A DNA stretch of 64,000 bases from Rhodobacteraceae bacterium Water-Bin34 (GTDB taxonomy: Bacteria > Pseudomonadota > Alphaproteobacteria > Rhodobacterales > Rhodobacteraceae): NCBI GenBank assembly GCA_900197625.1, contig FZLS01000006.1, positions 23,045 through 87,044 on the forward strand, in the 5' to 3' direction. The position numbers and the translations under genes were made by a program. Shown here one piece after another: positions 48,985-57,240 of this stretch. Position 1 is the stretch's first letter. Each line of letters starts with the position of its first letter. The notes below the pieces were generated by a model. It saw only the letters and a program-made list of their open reading frames with translations. It was not told the DNA's origin and did not search any database.

Positions 48985-49013
48985 AAACCCTACAATTCAT
49001 TGTGGGGTTTTTT
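48985..49013 (+). terminator. Intrinsic terminator after tsf
   Basis: AAACCCTACAAT (48985-48996) and ATTGTGGGGTTT (48999-49010) form a 12-bp stem with one T-G wobble and a 2-nt loop, allowing a few loop pairs to open. The run of T continues to 49013. It closes the rpsB-tsf operon. Confidence 0.85.
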
Positions 49014-49037
49014 GTTGTGTGCTAATAAGATAAAAAT

Positions 49038-49065
49038 TTTTGATTTTACACTAGAATTCTATAAT
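49038..49065 (+). promoter_or_regulatory. Predicted promoter of the ThDP-enzyme gene
   Basis: A perfect -10 TATAAT lies at 49060-49065, with a weak -35 TTTTGA at 49038-49043, 16 bp upstream. The leader to the ATG at 49109 would be about 37 nt. Confidence 0.4.
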
Positions 49066-49108
49066 TCAACATATATCTTAAATCTAAAAAATATTTAAGG
49101 GAAGTATT

Positions 49109-50740
49109 ATGCCAAACAAAAGGGCAGCTAATTTATTGGTTGAGTGTTTGATAAATCAAGGTGTAGATAAAATTTATGGTGTTCCTGGTGAGAGTTATCT
49201 TTCTGTACTAGATGCTTTATACGATTTTAATGAAAAAATTAGATTTATATCAACAAGACATGAAAGTGCTGCGTCTTTTATGGCTGAGGCATATGGTAAG
49301 TTAACTGGGGAAGCGGGAATTTGTTTTGTCACTCGTGGTCCTGGGGCAACTAATGCATCAATTGGTGTCCATACTGCAATGCAGAATTCTTCACCTATGA
49401 TTTTATTTATTGGTCAAATAGCGCGAGATATGACTGAGCGAGAAGCTTTTCAAGAAATTGATTATAAAGCATATTTTGGATCGATTTCTAAATGGGTTGT
49501 ACAAGTTAATAATGCTGATCGATTACCTGAAATAATAGGCCGGGCATTTTCTGTAGCATTATCTGGAAGGCCAGGTCCTGTTGTCGTATCATTACCTGAG
49601 GATATGTTGAGAGAATTAACGAACGCTACAGCTGTTAGTAAGATAAAAAAATCTTGTGCGCATATAAGTACCAATCAAATAAATGTAATTAAAGATGAAT
49701 TAGAGAAATCAAAACGACCACTTATTATATGTGGTGGTGGCGGATGGACTGATACTGGTCGTGATTATTTGAAAAGTTTTTCTGAAAGCACAAATATTCC
49801 AGTTATTTGTGCCTTTAGAAATCAGGATTTAATGGACACAAATAGCTATGCATATGTTGGTGACGCGTCCTTTGGTAAACCTGAATATATCAAAGAATTA
49901 ATTAAATATTCAGATTTAATTTTGGCTATAAATATTCGTTTTGGTGAAGTTGTTACTGATGCATGGAGTTTATTTGATTTTCCACATCCATCACAAAAGA
50001 TAATTCATACGCATATTAGTGAAACTGAAATTAATAAAGTATATCATTGTCACTTAGGCGTTGTAGCAAGCCCAGATTCTGTTGTTCAGGGTTTAAAAGA
50101 AGCTAATATCTCAAAGAAAATTGGTAAAGATTTAGAGCGTGCAAGATCAGATTTTATCAATTCTAGAAAAACTCCAAATACAATTGGTACACTTAATGTT
50201 GCTGAAATTTGTTCTTTTTTAAATATAAACGCAGACGAAGATGCTATTTTTACAAATGGAGCTGGAAATTTTGCTATTTGGTCAGGAAAATATTTAAATT
50301 ACAGTAAAGAGCATAGATTACTGGCGCCTCAAGCAGGTGCAATGGGTGCAGGATTGCCTGCTGCAATGGCTGCAAAGTCAATATATCCAAACCGTCAGGT
50401 TATTTGTTTTGCTGGAGACGGAGATTTTCAAATGTCTGTTAATGAGTTGGGTACAGCCATGCAAGAAGGTTTCAATCCCATTATTCTTATCCATAATAAT
50501 GGTAGTTATGGTACTATTAGAATGCATCAAGAATTGCGTTATCCTAAAAAAATAAGTGGAACAAATTTAAAGAATCCAAATTTTGAATTTATAGCCAAAG
50601 CTTATGATTTTGGGTACTTTCGAGTAACAAATTTAAATGAGTTTACCAGTGCATTTAAAAAATCACAAAGATCCCAATCAGGAATTATAATTGAAATGAT
50701 TGCAGACATTAGAGACATTTCTCCAGGAAAAAGTATTTAA
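49109..50740 (+). CDS. Acetolactate-synthase-like ThDP-dependent enzyme, substrate unassigned
   Basis: A 543-residue single-chain ThDP enzyme with PYR, central and PP domains. The catalytic Glu is E52 (RHESAASFMAEAYG). GPGATNASIGVHTA, GRPGPVVVSLPEDM and the ThDP motif from GDGDFQMSVNELG to NNGSYGTIRMHQE are intact. It resembles the large-subunit family of acetolactate synthase but has no adjacent small subunit, and its N-terminus (KIYGVPGESYLSVLDAL) is not that of IlvB (FGYPGGA type). It also lacks Xsc features. AAGGGAAG precedes the ATG. It is convergent with miaA. Likely a 2-oxoacid decarboxylase or carboligase. Confidence 0.85.
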   Translation: MPNKRAANLLVECLINQGVDKIYGVPGESYLSVLDALYDFNEKIRFISTRHESAASFMAEAYGKLTGEAGICFVTRGPGATNASIGVHTAMQNSSPMILFIGQIARDMTEREAFQEIDYKAYFGSISKWVVQVNNADRLPEIIGRAFSVALSGRPGPVVVSLPEDMLRELTNATAVSKIKKSCAHISTNQINVIKDELEKSKRPLIICGGGGWTDTGRDYLKSFSESTNIPVICAFRNQDLMDTNSYAYVGDASFGKPEYIKELIKYSDLILAINIRFGEVVTDAWSLFDFPHPSQKIIHTHISETEINKVYHCHLGVVASPDSVVQGLKEANISKKIGKDLERARSDFINSRKTPNTIGTLNVAEICSFLNINADEDAIFTNGAGNFAIWSGKYLNYSKEHRLLAPQAGAMGAGLPAAMAAKSIYPNRQVICFAGDGDFQMSVNELGTAMQEGFNPIILIHNNGSYGTIRMHQELRYPKKISGTNLKNPNFEFIAKAYDFGYFRVTNLNEFTSAFKKSQRSQSGIIIEMIADIRDISPGKSI

Positions 50741-50759
50741 TTACAATGCTTTACATTCT

Positions 50760-51677
50760 TTAACGAATGTATTCATGAATGCTTTCAACATCTATCTTAT
50801 GCCATTGTAACATCTTTGACCTAAACCAGGTTCGTTGTCTCTTTGCGTATTGTCGTGTTTGGATTATTGCTAAACTAATTGCATCTTTTAAGTTGTCGCC
50901 ATTTTGCAAATGCGAAATTAATTCTTTAGCACCTATAGCCTTACATGACGGATGATGTTCATCCCATAATCCTAACTTAAGGATGTTCTCACATTCTTTA
51001 AGAGCACCTCTTTCCATCATTATATTGAAACGCTTATCAATTCTATTATTCAGCCAGTTCGTATTGCTTACTAAATTTATTGGAATACATTCATTTAGAC
51101 TCAATAATGGTGCAGGTGTAGCATCTTGCCAATCAGCTAAGCTTTTACCAGTTTCAGAAATTACTTCCCATGCTCTGCGAGTTCTGACTGGATTTTTTAG
51201 ATCAATTCTATCTAGTATTCTATTATCAATTTTAATTAATTCTTTTGCAAATATAGCTTTCCCTTTTGTTTGTTCCAATTGATCAGCTTCTAATCTAATT
51301 TCAGTAGAAATATCTGGAATTTCTGCAATTCCATTTAGCAATAATTGAAAATATAATCCTGTACCACCAATTATAATTGGGCGAAGACCCTCTTTTTTTG
51401 ATTTGCTCAATTCTTTTTTGATTTCTTTCAACCAATGGCCGGCAGAGTATTTATCGCCAATATTAATATGCCCATATAATGTATGAGGGCATTTGTTTAT
51501 TTCGCTATCATCTGGTCTTGCTGTTAGAATTTTCCATTGTTTATATATTTGTAATGAATCTGCATTAATTATTAATCCGTTATATTTTTTCGCTAATTCA
51601 ATTCCAAATGTAGATTTACCTGTTGCAGTTGCTCCGGCAATTAATATTGGTTTTGAGCCTTTAAAAAAATGTTTCAA
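50760..51677 (-). CDS. miaA: tRNA dimethylallyltransferase MiaA
   Basis: Adds the dimethylallyl group to A37 of tRNAs reading UNN codons, linking isoprenoid supply to translation. Of 305 residues, the P-loop is AGATATGKST, with INADSLQIYK (substrate Asp) and the signatures TARPDD, IIGGTGLYFQ and ALLxxG-like ELISHL. KRQRTWFRSKM is the conserved C-terminal RQ-T-W-R motif that contacts tRNA. In many bacteria miaA lies next to hfq; here it is about 20 kb away. It is divergent from pyrH. Confidence 0.97.
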   Translation of the reverse strand: MKHFFKGSKPILIAGATATGKSTFGIELAKKYNGLIINADSLQIYKQWKILTARPDDSEINKCPHTLYGHINIGDKYSAGHWLKEIKKELSKSKKEGLRPIIIGGTGLYFQLLLNGIAEIPDISTEIRLEADQLEQTKGKAIFAKELIKIDNRILDRIDLKNPVRTRRAWEVISETGKSLADWQDATPAPLLSLNECIPINLVSNTNWLNNRIDKRFNIMMERGALKECENILKLGLWDEHHPSCKAIGAKELISHLQNGDNLKDAISLAIIQTRQYAKRQRTWFRSKMLQWHKIDVESIHEYIR

Positions 51678-51815
51678 TATGAGATACCTTTTTTATGGTT
51701 ATTTGTTGAACAAGTATGTATGCAGATGTTAAGAAATAAATTAATTTTAGTGTTTTGTATTATTGTTAGTTAATTCTCTTGAGAACAAGTTATAAATATA
51801 GTTGGAGTACATTAC

Positions 51816-52571
51816 ATGTCTAATCAAACAACCCCAACGGAACTCTCATATAAGCGAGTAATGTTAAAAATCTCTGGTGAAGCATTAATGGGCGATCAAG
51901 GTTTTGGTCTAAACCCTCCGACTGTTGAGCGAATTGCAAAAGAAGTAAAGCGTGTAAATGATCTTGGTATAGAGCTATGTTTGGTAATAGGTGGTGGTAA
52001 TATCTTTCGAGGGCTTCAAGGATCAGCTCAAGGAATGGAACGTACGACTGCTGATTACATGGGTATGCTAGCCACTGTTATGAATGCTCTTGCAATGCAA
52101 GGAGCGCTTGAAGCAATGGGCGTAAATACACGAGTTATTTCAGCAATTCCAATGGATCAGGTTTGTGAGCCTTACATAAGACGCCGTGCAGTACGCCACT
52201 TAGAGAAAGGTAGAGTATGCATTTTTGCAGCTGGAACAGGTAATCCATACTTCACTACAGATACTGCAGCTACATTACGAGCATCTGAAATGAGTTGTGA
52301 TGCTATCTTTAAAGGTACACAAGTTGACGGAATATATGATAAAGATCCAAATAAATTTGATGATGCGAAGCGTTACGAAAATGTGACTTTTGATGAAGTC
52401 TTACAAAAAAATTTAAAAGTAATGGATGCGTCTGCGATTGCTTTGGCAAGAGATAATAATTTACCAATTATCGTATTTTCATTATCAGAGAAAGGTGGTT
52501 TCAAAGGTATTATGTGTGGAGAAGGCACATTTACTATTGTTGGAAATGCGCCTGCAAAAGGAGTAAATTAA
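51816..52571 (+). CDS. pyrH: UMP kinase
   Basis: Hexameric amino-acid-kinase-fold enzyme phosphorylating UMP to UDP, 251 residues. [50 protein letters not shown] and [19 protein letters not shown] are UMP-kinase motifs; [11 protein letters not shown] is the nucleotide-binding region. GGAG lies 9 nt before the ATG. Its stop abuts the frr start with no gap, beginning a run of closely packed genes. Confidence 0.98.
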   Translation: MSNQTTPTELSYKRVMLKISGEALMGDQGFGLNPPTVERIAKEVKRVNDLGIELCLVIGGGNIFRGLQGSAQGMERTTADYMGMLATVMNALAMQGALEAMGVNTRVISAIPMDQVCEPYIRRRAVRHLEKGRVCIFAAGTGNPYFTTDTAATLRASEMSCDAIFKGTQVDGIYDKDPNKFDDAKRYENVTFDEVLQKNLKVMDASAIALARDNNLPIIVFSLSEKGGFKGIMCGEGTFTIVGNAPAKGVN

Positions 52572-53123
52572 ATGTCAGAAGATATAGATATTGATGCTAT
52601 TGAAAAAAGAATGAATGGTGCTGTATCCGCAATGAAATCTGAGTTTCAAGCATTGCGAACAGGAAGAGCATCCGCCTCATTACTTGATAAGATAATGGTT
52701 AATGCATACGGGGCCATGACTCCATTGAATCAATGTGCGGGTATAAATGTTCCTGAACCTAGAATGATTACTGTTACTGTATGGGATAAAACTCTAATAG
52801 ATTCAGTCGATAAAGCAATCCGAGAAAGTAACATCGGTATAAATCCTGTTGGAGATGGAATGATGTTACGTTTACCAATTCCTGAGCTAAATGAAGAACG
52901 CAGAATTGAATTAACAAAAGTTGCAGGTGGCTATGCTGAAAATGCACGAATTGCTGTTAGAAATGTTCGTAGAGATGGAATGGATCAGGTAAAAAAATCT
53001 GATGATTTGAGTGAGGACGATCAAAAAATATGGTCAGATGAAATTCAAGAATTAACTAACAAATCAATTAAGAAAATTGATGAAGTTTTGGAACAAAAAC
53101 AAGCGGAGATAATGCAAGTATAA
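52572..53123 (+). CDS. frr: Ribosome recycling factor
   Basis: Splits post-termination ribosomes with EF-G. The 183 residues have RRF hallmarks: [61 protein letters not shown] and [20 protein letters not shown]. The ATG follows the pyrH stop directly, and GGAG for frr lies in the pyrH end. It is co-transcribed with uppS after a 16-bp gap. Confidence 0.98.
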   Translation: MSEDIDIDAIEKRMNGAVSAMKSEFQALRTGRASASLLDKIMVNAYGAMTPLNQCAGINVPEPRMITVTVWDKTLIDSVDKAIRESNIGINPVGDGMMLRLPIPELNEERRIELTKVAGGYAENARIAVRNVRRDGMDQVKKSDDLSEDDQKIWSDEIQELTNKSIKKIDEVLEQKQAEIMQV

Positions 53124-53139
53124 ATTTGCAGAATATATT

Positions 53140-53865
53140 TTGAAAATTGATAAAAAGATTGAATCTGAAATTCTCCACGTTGCCATGGTTATGGATGGAA
53201 ATGGCAGGTGGGCGAATGAAAGAGCTTTAGCAAGATTAAAAGGCCATGCAAAAGGTGCTGATCGAGTTCGTCATATTGTTCGAGCTAGTTTAGATATGAG
53301 GGTTACTCATCTTACACTATTCGCATTTTCGACGGAAAATTGGAAACGTTCTGAAAGTGAAGTCCTCGGATTAATGAGTCTATTTAAAAAGTTTATGAAA
53401 TCTGAAGCCAAAAAACTACTTATCAACGGTGTTAAGGTCAGATTTATTGGAGATAGGTCTAAATTAGATGATCCAATAATTAAATTAATGAATGATTTAG
53501 AGCTTATGACAGTAGAAAACGATAATCTTCATTTATCAATAGCACTAAATTATGGTGGCCGTGATGAAATAGTTAGAGCCACAAAAAAAATAGCTGAAAA
53601 AGTAAAATTAGGTCAAATAAATACTGATGATATTTCTGCTGAACTATTTTCAAATAATCTTGATACATTTGATTTGCCTGATCCAGATTTAGTTATTAGA
53701 ACATCAGGTGAAATGCGAACCTCGAATTTTCTACCATGGCAGTGTGCATATTCAGAATATGTTTTTGAACAATCTAATTGGCCAGATTTTAATAAAGACA
53801 TTTATCAAAAGATTTTGAATGACTTTAAGAACCGTGAACGTAGATTTGGCGCTGTTTTAAAATAA
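53140..53865 (+). CDS. uppS: Undecaprenyl diphosphate synthase (isoprenyl transferase)
   Basis: Cis-prenyltransferase making the C55 lipid carrier precursor for peptidoglycan and O-antigen. Of 241 residues, D19 in VMDGNGRWA is the catalytic Asp, and FAFSTENWKRS and DLVIRTSGEMRTSNFLPW are family motifs. GEMR replaces the more usual GExR with no loss. A TTG start is used because it gives the normal distance to the catalytic motif and no ATG precedes it closer than the motif itself. It joins cdsA by a TAATG overlap. Confidence 0.95.
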   Translation: MKIDKKIESEILHVAMVMDGNGRWANERALARLKGHAKGADRVRHIVRASLDMRVTHLTLFAFSTENWKRSESEVLGLMSLFKKFMKSEAKKLLINGVKVRFIGDRSKLDDPIIKLMNDLELMTVENDNLHLSIALNYGGRDEIVRATKKIAEKVKLGQINTDDISAELFSNNLDTFDLPDPDLVIRTSGEMRTSNFLPWQCAYSEYVFEQSNWPDFNKDIYQKILNDFKNRERRFGAVLK

Positions 53866-54656
53866 TGCACAACAAATTCCAAAACTCAGAATTATATCTT
53901 CGAGTACTTTCAAGCATCATTATGATTGTTTTGAGCACATTATTACTCGTGTTGGGTGGTATATTATTTGAAATTAGTCTTTTATTACTTGCTGCAATTT
54001 TGGCATGGGAGATACTAGGATTTGATGATAATAAAAATAAACTAAAAATATTAAATGCATCATTATTTGCTTTTTCTTTTGCAACATACATCTGGTTTTT
54101 ACCAATATTATCTTTAATTTTTTTATTTATATTTTTGTTTTATTATAAAATTATTATCAAACATGAAGACTTTAATAAAAGAGCTATTTATCTCATAGTA
54201 ATCTTATTAAGTTTGGTAAGTTTATCACATTTAAGATCAGATATCGGTTTAATTGAAACTATTTGGGTTATATGCTGTGTAATATCTTCCGATATTGGTG
54301 GCTATTTTGTAGGTCGATATGTCGGTGGCCCAAAATTATGGCCAGTAATTAGCCCCAAAAAAACATGGTCTGGCATTATAGGCGGTTGGATATTAGCTCT
54401 TAGTACAACCTACGTTTTCATATTTTTTTCGGCTAATATTGAATATTCTTTTTTATATTTTTCTGTTTTTATTGCAATTTTCTCTCAGTTTGGTGACCTT
54501 TTTGAGAGTTCAATAAAACGGAGTGCTAAAGTGAAAGATAGTAGCAAGCTCATACCAGGGCATGGTGGATTTTTAGATAGATTTGATGGTATGATTGGAG
54601 CGTTTTTTGCGATTTGCGTTATTTATATTTTAGATATTTATAATTGGATATTTTGA
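53865..54656 (+). CDS. cdsA: Phosphatidate cytidylyltransferase (CDP-diglyceride synthase)
   Basis: Membrane enzyme making CDP-diacylglycerol for all phospholipids, 263 residues with seven or eight TM helices. The CdsA signature is complete: SDIGGYFVGRYVGGPKLWP, SPKKTWSG and the terminal IKRSAKVKDSSKLIPGHGG with LDRFDG. TAATG overlap with uppS and TGATG overlap with dxr show tight coupling. It shares the phosphatidylglycerol branch with pgpA in this window. Confidence 0.96.
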   Translation: MHNKFQNSELYLRVLSSIIMIVLSTLLLVLGGILFEISLLLLAAILAWEILGFDDNKNKLKILNASLFAFSFATYIWFLPILSLIFLFIFLFYYKIIIKHEDFNKRAIYLIVILLSLVSLSHLRSDIGLIETIWVICCVISSDIGGYFVGRYVGGPKLWPVISPKKTWSGIIGGWILALSTTYVFIFFSANIEYSFLYFSVFIAIFSQFGDLFESSIKRSAKVKDSSKLIPGHGGFLDRFDGMIGAFFAICVIYILDIYNWIF

Positions 54657-55825
54657 TGAAAGATATTTCGATATTTGGATCAACAGGTTCAATTGGATCT
54701 AATGCGGTAAAACTTATACTTAACCAAAAAGATGACTTTAACGTAGTGGCTCTAACTGGTGGCAAGAATATAACAAAGCTTGCCGAGCAAGCAATATTAT
54801 TAAAACCAAAATATGTTGTTATTGCAGATCACAAATTATTACCCGATCTAATTGATTTACTAAAAGATTATGAATTTATTATTTCTGGGGGCAAAGAAGC
54901 ATTACTTCAAGCAGCTTCAATTCCTGTAGCTGTTGCATTACAAGCAATAGTAGGTTTTGCAGGCGTAGAATGTAGTATAGTTTCTGCTAAATGTTCAAAG
55001 ATATTAGCCTTAGCAAATAAAGAAAGTTTAGTTTGTGCAGGGTCACTTTTAAAGCAAATTTGTATTGATAATAATACAACTTTAATACCTGTTGATAGTG
55101 AGCACTCGGCTATTTTTCAATGTTTAAGTGGTGAGAATATTAATACTGTTGACCGAATAATATTAACAGGTTCTGGTGGGCCATTCTTGAATACTAATCT
55201 AAGTGATTTATTGGATGTAACTCCAGAACAAGCAGCAAATCATCCAAATTGGAATATGGGAAAGAGAATATCTATAGATAGTGCATCTATGTTTAATAAA
55301 GCAATGGAACTCATTGAAACATATGAATTATTTGATATTTCAGCTGGAAAAATAGAAGTCTTGGTTCACCCTGAATCAATCATTCACTCCATGGTCGGAT
55401 TTATTGATGGAGCAATCATAGCTCAATTAGGGCCTGCTGATATGGCTGGTGCTATTGGTTTTGCAATTAACTATCCAAATAGAGAAAAATTAGCTATTGA
55501 GCGATTAGACTTTGTTAAATTAAAGCGATTGAATTTTATAGAAATAGACCATAACAAATTTCCGGCAATAAATCTTGCAATTGATGCCATTGAGCTTGGT
55601 GGTTTAGCGGGGACAGCTTTTAATGCTGCTAAAGAACAAACTCTCGATTTATTTATAGAAGGTAAGATAAAGTTTTTAGATATGTTTAAATTTGTCGAAA
55701 TTGCACTTGTTGAATATAAAAATAATAAAACTGATCATTATTCAAATATTGAACAAGTAATTTGTCAGGATCAGCATACACGTAATGTTGTTTATAAAGC
55801 ATTCGAAAGTTTAACACATGATTGA
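54656..55825 (+). CDS. dxr: 1-deoxy-D-xylulose-5-phosphate reductoisomerase
   Basis: First committed enzyme of the MEP isoprenoid pathway. Of 389 residues, IFGSTGSIG binds NADPH, LANKESLVCAG, PVDSEHSAIFQCL (metal/substrate) and TGSGGPF with the conserved catalytic loop, then NHPNWNMGKRISIDSASMF. An upstream frame extension to 54644 is rejected because the ATG at 54656 overlaps the cdsA stop as TGATG. Its 3' end overlaps rseP by 8 bp. It supplies the substrate line used later by IspDF and UppS. Confidence 0.97.
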   Translation: MKDISIFGSTGSIGSNAVKLILNQKDDFNVVALTGGKNITKLAEQAILLKPKYVVIADHKLLPDLIDLLKDYEFIISGGKEALLQAASIPVAVALQAIVGFAGVECSIVSAKCSKILALANKESLVCAGSLLKQICIDNNTTLIPVDSEHSAIFQCLSGENINTVDRIILTGSGGPFLNTNLSDLLDVTPEQAANHPNWNMGKRISIDSASMFNKAMELIETYELFDISAGKIEVLVHPESIIHSMVGFIDGAIIAQLGPADMAGAIGFAINYPNREKLAIERLDFVKLKRLNFIEIDHNKFPAINLAIDAIELGGLAGTAFNAAKEQTLDLFIEGKIKFLDMFKFVEIALVEYKNNKTDHYSNIEQVICQDQHTRNVVYKAFESLTHD

Positions 55826-57152
55826 TTTTATCGGATCCATACCAGTAATTGGTGGTCCATTGGTTTCTGTTTTGCCATTTTTAATAATTATAACTATTGT
55901 AGTATTTGTTCATGAATATGGACATTATATAATCGGGAGATTTTGTGGTATCCATGCTGAAGTTTTTTCAGTTGGAATGGGTCCCAAAATTTATTCATGG
56001 CAAGATAAACGTGGAACTTTATGGCAAATAGCAGCAATACCACTGGGTGGATATGTTAAATTTTTGGGTGATGCTAATGTATCGAGTTTTAAATCTGAGC
56101 CAATAGAAAAAAATAACTCGTTTAATAATGCTAGTTTAAAGTCTAAGACATTGACTGTTCTAGCAGGCCCAATTGCAAACTTTTTATTATCATTTTTGAT
56201 TTTTACTTCATTACTCTTATGGCATGGAAAACCTTCAAATAAACCAATTATAGGAAATATTCATACAGCATTTAGTAATGGATATGATATTAAAACAGAT
56301 GATATTATTATCTCAATAAATGATAGAAAAATATCAAATTTTTCAGACATTTATTCATTTATGTACCAAGATACCAGCGAACAGTTTGCAAAATATGTGC
56401 TAGAGCGCAAGGGTAAACAAATAAATTCAATTGGACCTTTTCCATCTGTTGCAATTGTTGGCTCAGTTATGCCGGTATCACCAGCGAGTAGTGCAGGTTT
56501 AAAGTCTGGAGATTTAATTACTAGCTTTAATAATGTTTCAATTACTTCATTTAAACAATTGCAGAAATTAATCATTGCTTCGAATTCCAAAAAGCAAAAT
56601 ATAAATGTTTTAAGGGGTGGAGAAATAATAAGCTTATCCATTACACCTATGCTTAGAGAATTTCAAAATGCAAACGGGGATTTAGAACAAAAGGTATCAA
56701 TTGGTGTATCATCATCTCTGGCAATATCACCATCTATTGAGGCTGTATCGCTTTTTGAAGCACTTAAAATTGGCATACAGAAAACATATTTGGTTATAAT
56801 TCAATCTATAAAGCAAATATCAAAAATTATTACTGGAGAAGTAGGTTTTGAAAACCTTCAAGGCCCAGTAGGTATTGCACATGTTTCAAGTGATATTGCT
56901 AAATCTGATATTTCATATTTTATACCACTTATTGCAATAATTTCTACTTCTATTGGATTTTTAAATCTTTTACCTATTCCTATTTTGGACGGAGGGCATC
57001 TGATGATGTTTGCTTACGAAGGTATCACGAAAAGAAAACCTAACCCTAAGTACCTTAATTATGCAGCCATACTGGCAATTTCATTATTGATAACTTTAAT
57101 GTTTTTTGTTTCAGTTAATGATATTTCACGTGTATTATTATTTTGGAATTAA
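55818..57152 (+). CDS. rseP: Site-2 intramembrane protease RseP
   Basis: Zinc metalloprotease that cuts within membranes, in other bacteria releasing sigma-E from RseA. Of 444 residues, HEYGH (H32, E33, H36) in the first TM helix is the zinc site and LLPIPILDGGHL near the C-terminus supplies the third ligand Asp. Two PDZ-like domains lie between, at about 130-195 and 205-285 (SPASSAGLKSGDLITSF). Four TM helices in all. Translation is likely coupled to dxr by the 8-bp overlap. bamA, whose product RseP indirectly monitors, follows. Confidence 0.95.
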   Translation: MIDFIGSIPVIGGPLVSVLPFLIIITIVVFVHEYGHYIIGRFCGIHAEVFSVGMGPKIYSWQDKRGTLWQIAAIPLGGYVKFLGDANVSSFKSEPIEKNNSFNNASLKSKTLTVLAGPIANFLLSFLIFTSLLLWHGKPSNKPIIGNIHTAFSNGYDIKTDDIIISINDRKISNFSDIYSFMYQDTSEQFAKYVLERKGKQINSIGPFPSVAIVGSVMPVSPASSAGLKSGDLITSFNNVSITSFKQLQKLIIASNSKKQNINVLRGGEIISLSITPMLREFQNANGDLEQKVSIGVSSSLAISPSIEAVSLFEALKIGIQKTYLVIIQSIKQISKIITGEVGFENLQGPVGIAHVSSDIAKSDISYFIPLIAIISTSIGFLNLLPIPILDGGHLMMFAYEGITKRKPNPKYLNYAAILAISLLITLMFFVSVNDISRVLLFWN

Positions 57153-57240
57153 AAAAATATGTATATGTTTTAAAAATAATCGTTCTTTATATTTTAATGT
57201 ATATAATTTAAAATAAAATAAATTTTGTAGGATTCGAGCA

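Noticed and set aside
49109..50740. Calling the ThDP enzyme IlvB or sulfoacetaldehyde acetyltransferase (Xsc)
   Set aside because: It lacks an adjacent small subunit and the IlvB N-terminal motif, and it is shorter than Xsc and without Xsc-like N-terminal sequence.
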